DNA of 64,000 nt. Origin: Rhynchonema sp. JSB1_4 (lineage: Eukaryota; Nematoda; Chromadorea; Monhysterida; Xyalidae). A program made the translations under genes and the position numbers. The notes beneath the pieces are model-generated. The model was not told the origin of the DNA. It did not search any database and saw nothing but the letters and a program-made list of their open reading frames with translations. Each line of letters starts with the position of its first letter. Positions within the stretch are counted from its first letter, which is position 1. Of the stretch, positions 45,701 to 57,700 are shown in pieces. Location of the stretch: positions 41,932 to 105,931 of the forward strand of contig JASAMV010004059.1 of assembly GCA_030248065.1 (NCBI GenBank), given 5' to 3'.

Positions 45701-48700
45701 CCCGGAATAGAGCCCCCAGTGTAGTGGCTGGGGGGGGGTATGGGGGGATTCCCCCGCCCCTAAGGAGTAGGTACCTTGCAACCACCCCTTGGGGGGATGG
45801 GGAGGAAGGGTAGGTACCTTGCAACCACCCCGGAGGGTACCTTGCAACCATCAATTTATGGTTTTTATAGGCAAAAATGGGTGTTTTTCGACCTCAAAAC
45901 CCCAAAAAGCGCGCGCTCCGCGCGCAAACCTCCATATAATAGGTATTTTAGGCAAATTTTCGGCCAAAATGCAAAAAGTACCAATTTTTTGGCCAAATTT
46001 GCAGTATAATGCATGTAAAAAACACCTTTTTTTCGGACCTCAGGGGTACCTTGCAACCTTCCGGAGGCTGGGTAGGGGGTACCTTGCAACCATCTGGATC
46101 CATCCCCCAAGGGTACCTTGCAATCAGTGTAGTACTTGGTCAGGGTGTTGACGATAGATAGATTTGCCCATAAGTGTTGACGATAGATAGATGAAATCAA
46201 AAAGTGTTGACGATAGATAGATGAATTTGGGGGGACCCCCCCCAAGTACTACCCTGCTTGCAAGCATTTGCCTGCCATCACACATTTTAGGCCTAAAAAT
46301 GCCCATTTTAGGCCTAAAGATGGTCATTTTAGGCAAAAATTGGGGAAATTAGTGTACCTTAGGGGGTCCCCCCTCCTCCCAGAAACTACACTGAGCCTAA
46401 CCCTAAGCTTAATAGTAAGCCTAAGCCAACCAGAACTTCGTCAGATGCCAGACCCAGAAGAATCCAAAATTCATTTCGTTTCCTTTCACAGATCGACCAA
46501 CCAAATCTTGACTCCAGCCGAAGAATTGGCCCTAATGCGCAAGCAACTGGCGCGTTTGTCAGCACGCGTGTACATTATGGAAGATCAGAATGCTAAACGT
46601 CAGGATCGAGAATATTGGCTGATGATTGCTGTGGGCGTGTATTTTTTGGCAAAATGGGCGAGAAGTATGTTTCGATCGGTCTCGTGATCGTTTGGTTGTT
46701 TAGCAAGGCTGTACAGTTTTAGGATGCTAGAAATGCTGCGCGATAGGTAGCCACAGGAAAATTTGCTTTCTTTTGTCGAACCTTCTTGAAATTATGCCAT
46801 TGCGCAGTGTTTTTTGACGCGACCAGGGTTAGAGGTCGGTGGGGTGCCCGACAACCAACATCAGTCGGTTCAGTTGTGGTTCTGTCCGTTGCCCTCCTGA
46901 CCGAAGCTAGGCAAGGTGATTTTAAAGCTTAATAGTAAGCCTAAGCCAAATCCAAAGCTAGAAACGAACAACAGACGTGCATAAATGTACCTATGCATTA
47001 GGCCTGGGCACAATACCACTTTTGACACCCAATACCAATACCGCCCCTGTACCAATACCAATGCCAAATTGGTGACCCAATACTCAATACCAATACCGGG
47101 TGAGACCCAATGCCAATACCCAATACCAGATCAATACTGCTGAAGTGCCTGGTATTGGGTTTGGTATTGGGTTGGTATTGGTATTGAGTATTGGGTTGGT
47201 ATTGGTATTGGTCTTAGTATTGCTTTAGTATTGGGTTTTTGGTCTGGTATTGGGTTGGTATTGTGTTTGGTATTGGTTTGGTATTGGGTTTTGAGTCAGG
47301 TATTGTTTTTTTCTGGATTAATATTAGGTATTGGTTTTGACCCAATACCTGGGCAAACACAATACCAATACCAGGCCAGCTTCATGAAATCATGCAATCA
47401 TAAAATCAGCATCTGAAACGTTGCTTACCTCCGTAAAACATTTCACATATGCGCATTGCAGCCGCGCCCCACGCAGCCAACAACGCAGCAGCAGCAACGG
47501 CCAACGCGAACACACAAATGGGACCGGAGAACATACGCGATCGTCTGTTCTGCTCGTTGTTCGTTCGCCTGACGACGACCTTCGCACGATATGTATCGCC
47601 GAATGTGCGTCGAGTGATTGAGTTCATGGTGTTGGTCAAAGTGAGTGATCGGTTTATTGGGTCGACCTTGCGCATTTATAGTAACACTACGCGCGAGCCC
47701 GATTTCAGAGGTGGCAGATAGTGAAACATTCTCATTCTCATTCTGCTGATTTTGAAAGTGTTACACGTTGTAGAATACAACGTGGCGCATGACGATTTTC
47801 TCTTTCTATTCGTTTTGTAAGCACACCGCCTCCGAAATCGGGCTCGTGCTGGCGTAGTTGGCCTTTATAGGAAAACGTACATCGTTTCAAAGTTACGAAC
47901 AACATCATTATTGTCATTACAGACAAGATGACCCGTGTGAAACATCAGGCTTGTGGTCTACATCATGAACGACTTGTGGCATGTTGTCATCAATTTATGG
48001 CATGCCGGGAATACCAATACCAATACCAATGAACGATCCTTGCTGTTGCACACTTAATTTTTACTGTAGATAACATTTATTAATTGAAAAAATGTTATAC
48101 AATCTGTTGTATAAAGGCACGGTTTGAGAATTAAAGTGAACTCGATTTGGTTCTGTTCTGCTTTCTTGTGCACAAGATCCAATCAATGCCAGACGTTTTG
48201 GTGTACAACTTCATCCAATCTTTAACGTCATCGTTTGTTTGAATGAGAGAAGATTTCAGTTTGATTTCATTGTCATCATTTAGTTTGATCAAACGCTGGC
48301 CGGATTTGATTTTGGGTAATGAAGCCGGCTCGAACATCGCACGACAGAGCTGCGGGCACACCTAGATTGTAGTAAGTGTTTTATTACTACGTCTGTGATG
48401 AAGTATAACTGCGAAATAACAGCCCCCCAAAATAGGCTAAATTTAGGCCTAAAACGCATTTTAGGCCAAAAATCGGTGATTGTTAGGTCAATGTTGTCGA
48501 CTAATACAGGTGAAAACTTTCACCTTAAAAAGTGACTCTTTCCTGAACTTGGGTCTTCCCCTTCCCCCTCAGGGGTACACTATATTCCCCTTCAAAAAAA
48601 ACGGGGGGTCCGTCCACCCCCCAGACTTCGGTTTGATAGCATGGCAAGGCCCACGTTTTCTGTTCCACTTGGTTTGCTCAGACCATCAAAACATTTTCCT

Positions 48701-51700
48701 TCCCCAGAATTCACAAAATAACCAAAGCGGATTCGATTTTTGCGTGACTTTCACTCATAGGGTGGTTCAGTATCAGTTACTGTCAGACTCCAGAGATAAA
48801 TATTTTACTCGGGCGGGCCAGGGCGGTGCAACATTTAAAAAGATAGATAAACAACACGTGCAATCCTAAGTTTTGATGTCGTCGTGTGATTAAAGGCGTG
48901 TGGATGTTTTGCTGTAGATCGTTACCAGATTTTAGCATTTTGGGCAAAAGAAAAAGTGACACCCGATCTCTTTAATTAGTTTCGGAGGAGTGGGCACGTT
49001 CCTCCACCGGCGGGACTAGCTATTCCCAACATGCGGAGCTGACCTCACGGTTACCGATTGCTGCATTGCTATTGCACGTAATTGGGTACAGCTCTATATC
49101 ATCATCATGCGACTCAACATACGAGACGAATACCAAAACACAGAAGGTCGCCACAGCAATACCGAAGAACAGGGCCCACATTTTCTGCGCATAGCCAGCC
49201 TTAAAGGTAAAGTATTTTAGGGGCACCAGGATGGCTATCAGACGATCTAGGCTGACTAGAAACAGCATTAGGGCGACCATGGGGTTGCCAAGAAGGAACA
49301 GGATACAGTGGGCAGTGCCCATGCAGTACCAGGAGGTCACCTTCTCTTTGTGCCGACCAGCCAGAATCAGCGGTATGCGCCACATCGATGCTGTCGCGTA
49401 GGCCAGACCTGAAGCAAATCGATTCTGCGATGAGCGAAACAATAATTCGCCGATGCCGGTTTTGCACATCAATCAAAACTCGCGTGAAATTTTTACGGCA
49501 ATCCTTGCCACGTGTGGGAAATCCTAGCGCGTGTTCAAGGTTTACTTGCTTACACACAATCTCCACAATACCACGGTGCGCCTGAGCTTTTCATCATTTT
49601 CAGTTTTGTATACAATGTACTATTTGTTCAAGACCGTAACCGCAGACGGCCTTCCGTCCCACCGGCTCAACTCCATTATCAGAATGTTCCTTGCTTCATC
49701 GTGACCTACTGTATTTTCCTTCCGTCCGTGTGAGACCGACCGCATCGAAAATAGCGCATGTACGGTTAATAGGTATAGTCCAGCCATCAGCTCATGAGAC
49801 GCCTGTTACTGTTCCACGTGCTTCGAAACTTTTTGAAACAATACAAAGAGAAATCGACAATGTGTAAACATACCCAGTTTCTCTTTCTATTCTTTTCGAA
49901 TTGTTTCGAAACACGTGGAGCCGCAACAAGCGTCTCATGAGCTGGTGGTTGGATTATACACTGCGTGTGTGTGTACCTGTGATAGCGTCGGCCAGCGCCA
50001 GCGCAGCGATGATCAGATACTCTTTGGCCTCGCGCATTTTCTTGTATCGCATGATTGCGGCGAACAACAACAGGTTCACCACGGTCACAAACAACCCTGA
50101 ACAAACAGAACTTGTGATATCTATCTGGTGCAATAGGTGCATACAGTAAGTACATAGGTATACTGTAGTTAATTTCTAAGGGCTGCCTTCACAATGCATG
50201 CGAGTTTGCGATTTTGCAAGTTTCCCAGCCAGCCTGGCGCAGCTCGCAAGCTCGCGCTCGCAGGTGTGTTCACAATGCAATTGCGAGTTTGCGATTTTGC
50301 GAGTTTTCGGCTCCCAAACTCGCAAAAAGCCGATTAGGATTTGTTCTCATTTTGGATGCGAGTTTGGTGTGCGCCCGCTTCCTTTAGCAAGAAAACATGG
50401 TTATTTCGATGAGTTTGATTTCTAAAATATACCCAGTTGGTTTTAACCTGTGTTACATTATGTGTTTTGTGACCACAGTCTTGCTGCTTTTATCCACAAC
50501 TGTGTATTTTGTATATCATTTGTCTCCTGCGAACACAAAAAAACATGTGCACGTTGGTTAATATTGAGGGAAATCATGTTCAAGCGGAATGTTTGCTTTG
50601 CACATAACTTAAATTGATTGATTTGTAAGCAAATTGGCCGAAGTTCTAAAGTATTTGGATGAGAAGATCTTGAGAGAACCGACTCGCGCGCGTGTGTTGT
50701 GAACACAATACGAGTCGAAATTCTGCTGGCTCGCGTCCAAAACTTCTAACGGGCGACAGGGGCGATAGGGGCGACGCAGGCGCGACAAAAACTTGGGGCG
50801 CATTGGGCATAAGGGGCGACATAATGTGTGCAAAAAGTACTGCACCAGTGAATAAGCTGTCGCATGTTAGCTAGCCCTAGCTACGCGCTTGCATCATATA
50901 ATTATGATGTATAGTCCAACCACGAACTCATGAGACGACTTATTTTGAAGTTGACTTGAACGGATCTAATAATGTTCCGGTTCCACATATTTCGCAAATG
51001 AAAGAAAGAGAAACGCACGTATTTTTTAAAACCACGCTCTCCACCTCGGTGCGTCAATTCCCTTTTCACTCCCAAAACTTTTGTGTGTTGAACAACGTTG
51101 CTGTTCGCGTAAGCACGCAACAAATTGGGGTCAGCCAGCTGGAACTTGTCATCATGTCTCTCTGCCCAATCTCTTTCTTTTGTTTGCGAAAACCCGTGTA
51201 ACCGGAGCATTTTTGAATCTGGCCAAGCAAGCTTTAAAAGAGCGTCTCATGAGCACGTGGCTGGACTATATGCATGCATGAAACGTGCGTTTTTTTGTAT
51301 GCGTTTAGTTTTTGTTGCGGTGGCCAATCACGCTGAACCGTTCATTGCAGGCCCATGAACCTGCATTGTAACAAAGTCATCTGTTGTGCGAGGTTGCATG
51401 ATTAGCGCAGCATTGGGATGTCTTTATTTTATGCAGGGTTGGGCAAAAGATTTAAAAAATAAAAAAGTTGGTTTTTGAAAAAAGTTTCTTAAAAAGGTTG
51501 GTTTTTGAAAAAATTCTGAAAAAAAATTGTTACTTATTTTTCTGCGAAACAAAATGTTCTACAACGTCCAAAAAATTGCCTGTTGGTGGTTTTATCTTTT
51601 TTATGGTCGAAAATTTTTCTTCACGCAATTACTTTGGAACATGAATCTGCCTTTATGAACTATTAAAACGTGAGCAATCATTTCAATTCTATGTAATACA

Positions 51701-54700
51701 GGGACTAAAGGGAAAATCATATTTTGTTTGTTTTCTGGTTTATCCGTTTTGTTTCTTTCTATTTTTCTTGCCAACTTCTCCTTTGTCGCTCAATTTTTTG
51801 TGCTTTTTTCGCGGCGTTCTTATGAATAATTAAATGGTGCGCGATTATTTTATTTGTATGTCTCGGGTCAAGTCTTTATGAATTTCCACATAACTATACT
51901 ATGAATACAAGTTTATCACAGTGAATGAACATTAAACGCAAACTGATTGTACTTTTCTGTGTATCCGAATTCATCATGTACATCGATAAAATAAAACCCA
52001 CACTGTCACGGTCGCACATGACGGGCGCAGTGTGCACACTTATGGGAAACCCTAAACTGGAAAGTAAGATTAGGGTCGATTTTGGTCAAATTGCATCGTT
52101 GCATGTCCAATGCAACGATGCAATACGGACGTTGCATTACTTTACGTGCGCCCGTAATGCGCCCCTGCGTCGCCCCTATCGCCCCTGTCGCCCGTTAGAA
52201 GTTTTGGCCGTCTCGCAAACTCGCAACTCGCAAGATCGCAAACTCACAAAATCGCAAACTCGCATGCATTGTGAAGGCAGCCTGATTTCGCTGCCTCATG
52301 CATTTTTACAGACGCAGTTAAACTCCCGTTTGAAGTCGTGGCAGGCAACAAGCTCAACACACAGTCAGCAAGCCACGCAGCTGGCTCGTGGTGCGTTTCG
52401 AATGTTTCAGTCACACAAGCTGTGTGCGTGTCAGCAGTGTGGCTTGTTCACTGTGTGTTGAGCTGGTTTCCTGCCTCGACTTCGAACTGGAGTTTCCCAG
52501 CGTCTGTAAAAATGCGTGAGGTGGCGAAATTATAAAGTTAGTATCATGTATGTCGACCCTGTATCAGAGTGCGGTGGCAATCTCACCTTGTATCAGGTAC
52601 ATCGTAGAGTGAAAATCTTCTTGTTGATCTCATCACGCTCGCATGCCGCATCACAAAGATCACCGTCATCTACCAGATCTGTTGAGTTCGTGGCATTCAA
52701 CTGAAATGTTGTCGCATGTTGCATATCTAGGGTTCAAACGGAATCGCAAGTTCGGGACCGGGATTGAGACAAACATATAAATTCTCGTGATCGGGATTCG
52801 GATAGAGATCAGAGCAAATTTTATTAATCTATACTACTAAAACAGGAAGACGTATGTGTGTGTGTGTCTGTGGCCCCCTCCCTCGGAGGTGCGGACGGGT
52901 CAATTTTCAAGGGTAGCTTTGGGTATGCTAACGGGTCTTCGGGGGGGGGGGGGGGAACACGGCGCTATTTAATGAAATTTGTTAAAAAAAACTATAAGTA
53001 TAATAGGCGTTACCATGTTACTTGGCCAGAATCCACCCACGACGTTGCAAGAGCTTATATTTTATACGATCTCAATCTGAAACGCATATACATGCAATGA
53101 AAGCTGGAGGGGTGATGAAGTTAAATCTGGTGGTCATTGTAGCCAATCTGGCTGTTTGGATGGTCTTGTGTGGTCTTTGAACTTATAATTGAATGCGAAG
53201 CGAGCCAGGTGAAACCATCCAAAACACCTTTGCATGCGAGCAGCAGTGTTGCGTGTTTTTTGTCTGATAGATACCGTACTACTATGCGCGTGGGACGAGC
53301 TGCAGGTGATCACGAGCTCAGTTCTAAATATATACATGTCATTTTAATTCAATACTATTTTGTTGAAAACGACTGTCTGTGTGCGTGTCAACAGGTTTGC
53401 ACTTTGTTTCGTGACAAAAGCATGGCGGGCGAGCTTATTCAGTTTTTTCGTTACACAGATCTGCAGATTTCAACAGTCATGGGCGATTTTGGGGCTTCGT
53501 TTGATCCATTTAGAGAAAAATACAGCCGGGAGCTTGTGTGTTTTCCGTCACCTGGCTTCCACGCCACACGCGCTCTGCCAGAAAGACAATACGGACGGCG
53601 TGCAGTTGCAGCAAGATTAAATCTGTACTGCTAAAACAGGAAGACGTACATGTCTGTGGCGCCCTCCCTCGGGGGCACGGTTCAATTTTCACGGGTAGCT
53701 TTGGGTATGCTAACGGGTTTTTGGATAGCCCAGCGTGCGCGGGCGCGAAGCTTTAGCCGGGCCCCGTCTAGTATACTTAATATTTACAAAGGAGAGCAGA
53801 GAAGTACAACCATCAGAACCAGCTGATAAACTGTAGATCTTTTCCTTTTTTCAGTACCCCACGCTCGCAACACCATTCTTTGCCCGCATCGACCACGCAT
53901 TACAACTCGATACCACGACAACAACAACAATCCACAACGACCAATGGATATCATCACAGAGAAGCGACACCTCCAGCCGTCAGGTGAGAGAGATGAGATT
54001 TTGGAGGCGATTGTTTTGGTGAAGCTTGCTGAATGTTGATGAGTACGGTAGCGAATTTTTTCAAAAGATTTATCACTTACATAGTCTGGCATGACGCATT
54101 TGCAGTACCAGCTGCAATTTTGGGCTGTTTGGAGGTCTGTGCCTGCAAGCGCCTGCAGGCTTCAGATGCAAAGTGCATAAGAGGGCCTGCGGGCTCGGCG
54201 GATGCACCACTATGATCTTGCATCTGTTGTGTGGAGCCTGCAGGCCTCAAACAGACTAAATCTTGAGCTGGTACTGTATTGTATGTACGGTTAGTGTGTG
54301 TTTTGTTCAAACCCGCTCTTTTCCATCTAACTGCTAAGAAAGCAACATTTTTTCTTTTATTTTGCTACTGTCTTTGACAATAACTCGGTCTCCACATTTT
54401 TCGCAAGCTGCGGGCAATATGCTGTACTCGGGACACAACACTGACACAATAAGAACGGGGTGCGCCCATTGCTGTTTTGCTTCGCATCATTTGGCGTTGC
54501 AGAGCGTTTTTGTTGATAATGAACATTCCTCAATTTCTCTCATAGCTGTAGCTGTGCTGATAAACGGTTTCGTCTATCAGCACAATCAGCGATTTTCTGT
54601 AAAAACACACAAAAAACAGATTTTATTTTCCAGGCTGCACCATCAAAACGAGTCCGAGAACGAAAAATACGAAAATCTGCCACACATTCTGCGAAACACG

Positions 54701-57700
54701 ATGGCAATGCACGACAATATGGTTCAGGCTAAAAGTGACCTGCAGAGAAAGCCCGAACAGCCGCTCGAGCTAAACGTGGTTCAAAAGGATATTCAGGTAT
54801 ATGGTGCTATGATTAAACATTTTTTTGAATTGTTGGCATGACTTGGAAATGTTTCGCGATTTGTATATTGGTTTCATGAAAAAACGTCAAGTTTGCTCCT
54901 CGGCAACTCGTATCGGCGCATAATGGCCGTATAGAAAAGGATTATGCACTGAACGACAGAAATATTTGATGACAATCCGTACAAAAGCCCTTTAAGTTTG
55001 AGAAAATTTCCCGACACCAGAATTTGTACCTATACAGTATATATGTACGCTTCTATCACAGACGGCACCTTTCAACATATTGCAGCACCATCAACGCAAA
55101 GAACACGAATACCTACAGCAACGCTCCTCCACCCCGCAGTCGTTGAGTCCGAGCGCCTTCGAGACCGAAAAGTACCTGTTCCTGTGCTATCTATGTCACC
55201 ACCCCGACACCCTACCAGCTATGGGCTTCGTGCTGCCCAGACATGTGCAACAGAGACTGCATCAGATGCAGCAGAGATCGGTTGGCGAACCCTGTCTTGG
55301 GTGAAGGAGTTGGACTGGAACATCCAGACTTTGTCGATTTTTATGCCTTTTTTTAGGTTCCCTATGTGACCCTGATGGAGGCCGCGGATCCGAGGTATCA
55401 GAACGGGGGTGAGCGGACGGCCCGCGATCAAGCATTGACCATGACAAACAGCAACAGTTATTTGAATGACGACACTGGTGAGCTTGGGGTTCGAAATTTT
55501 CTCGTTTTGTTATCGGATAGTCAGCGGTAAATCTTTTCTGAGTTTATTTCACTACTTGTTTTACGATTATATCATTATTTCCAGCTGAATTGGACATCAG
55601 TACTGAACTCGAAAAAATTGAGGTCAATAACACGTGAAACATAAGGCAAAAAAACAAGAGACCTTTTCTCATATGGTTGCAACACTCTTGCAGAAATGAA
55701 CCAGTGCGCGTGCTGCGGTTCGTGCACTGGTAACGGAACGAAAGGAGTAGCGTCAGAGAGTAATAATTCACGCAGTTTTCGACTACTCACCTATGTTTCA
55801 CGGGTGAATCACCATCAAACCTCACCCAAAATGTGGACACACATAAAAACAAACGAACAAACAATCTCAGCATATAATACTGTCTCTATATTTGACTTTC
55901 CAACTGATTCAGACAATATCAGCAAGGAACAATCTTATCAATGTATACATGTGAAACAACGACTTTGCTTATTTTTTTCAAACGTTCTCCTTGAATTTTC
56001 AGGCGCAGCACTGGACGGATTCGTGTCGCAAGACAGCACGCTCGAACGTCGTAGTTCTCGGGGCAACAGCGCCAAGCCCGGTCGATACATCAAGAACAGC
56101 ACGCCTCGTTCTGTGAGCAGCAGGAAACAACAACAACCGAAGGGTGGGCAATGGGTGACGCCGGAGAACAAGAAACCCCCTCCTGAGGTTGGAAGAGGCA
56201 GTGGATTTGTTTTAAATTGGGGTTTTCCGTTCAAAGCCTGTATTGCATTTTTTGCTCTTCATCAGCAGTGGCGCGTTTGGCTTGAGTTCTGATGAGTTGA
56301 CGTTTTCATTGACATGCACCGTCGGAGGGATTGCACGCGATTGTCACCTGACCAAAAAAGAAGTGATATTACACTCTCCTAATAAAACACCACTAGCTGC
56401 TGCTCCGAATGGTGCTTGACAGTGTCAGAGAATGCTTAGAGAAAGTGCCCAGTTAAGCCCAAACCTGTGTCCACGTAAACCTGACCCAAAAAGACATGCA
56501 CGCACGGTAGCTTTGCGTTACAGGACATCCGGGAAGACGACTTCAGCACGCCGAGTGAGTTCCTGATCGCGGTCGAGATTCGGGAGTTGCGGGAACGCGA
56601 AGAGGAACTGAAACGCTCCCGTTCCGAACGTGGACTGCCCAGTTTAGAGGACACGTTGGTGAGTGCGCATGGGTTTATTCGTTTGTGATATTTTTTAACT
56701 TCCATCACCGACTACCCGCAGTTTCATTCGGAAATTTCGGCACACACACACTCTGTTTTGTACGTGTAAAGTGCTGGGAGTTAGTGCTCAGGCAGAACAA
56801 ACTAAGGTCATCCAGCAAACCTCGGCTGACATGCTAAGCAATTGTGTATATGGAGACATAAAAAACACACACACACCTCATCTTGAAACATCACAGGAAT
56901 ACTGGCGATCTGGCGGCCATCACCATTCGCCGGCACGATTCGCGCATCCGGTCAGGGTGGCACAGTCGCTGGACCATTTGCATCAGATCGAGTCGCAAGG
57001 CAGAACCTTGGGTGCGTTTCAGGCATGAATGATTGAGCCTGAATTTATAGGCCTAATACTCTAAGCCCAGAAAGTGAAAAATGTCTGTTTCATTCGCTTA
57101 CAGACGATCCAAACGAAGACCGTTTCCTCAAAACCGGTTCAATGGACCACCTACACACGGTCGGCGACTATACGCAACCTTACGGCGACCCGAAGGATGT
57201 CCACAGATCCTTGCACGGTCACCAAGGCAGTAGAGGGCAGGAGTACAACACGAATTCGCTGCCTTATCACGATGCCAAGGATCGGCGGCACTCTTTGGGC
57301 TACACACAAAGTCAACGCGAACAACCGAGACGAGAGTTGCAGTCGATTCTGAAGCAGTCGACCACGCCGGCCTTTTACGATCAGGGGCCGCCCAAAGTGC
57401 GTGGTGGTGCCACACCGCACTCCATGGAGCAGCGAGCGAGGGGTGACGCGATGCAGTTTGAAGCTTGGAATGTGCAACCGGTTTGGTAACTTTGGTTTTA
57501 CTTTCGAAAATTCAAAATTTTTGTTTCACATTTTGCATTTTGTTCTCAGGAGCGCGTCCCCCCAGCGCCTCCGCAACCTCCGGCCAAACCCCTCAGCCAT
57601 GTGGCACCACAACGAGTGAGCAACCCGTCGTATTTGGACCAGTTCCTACAGAGCCGTCAAATGCCGCTCACTTCAGTGGTGCGTCTATATTCAAAAAATT

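Larger units (their letters stand above)
44223..49034. mobile_element. Mutator-like TIR element, copy 2 (4,812 bp) inserted in a GPCR exon
   Basis: Both ends carry the same 54-bp inverted repeat as copy 1 (GCATGTTGGGAATAGCTAGT...). The flanks are a perfect 9-bp target duplication, GGAGCTGAC, at 44214-44222 and 49035-49043. The left 350 bp and the right 1.1 kb are shared with copy 1. The middle adds C-rich modules, GCGCGC hairpins, a CAATACC array, a small TIR element and three coding-like exons on both strands (46492-46687, 47429-47675, 48131-48361). No transposase is visible. This is the organisation expected of a gene-capturing Pack-MULE. Confidence 0.88.
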
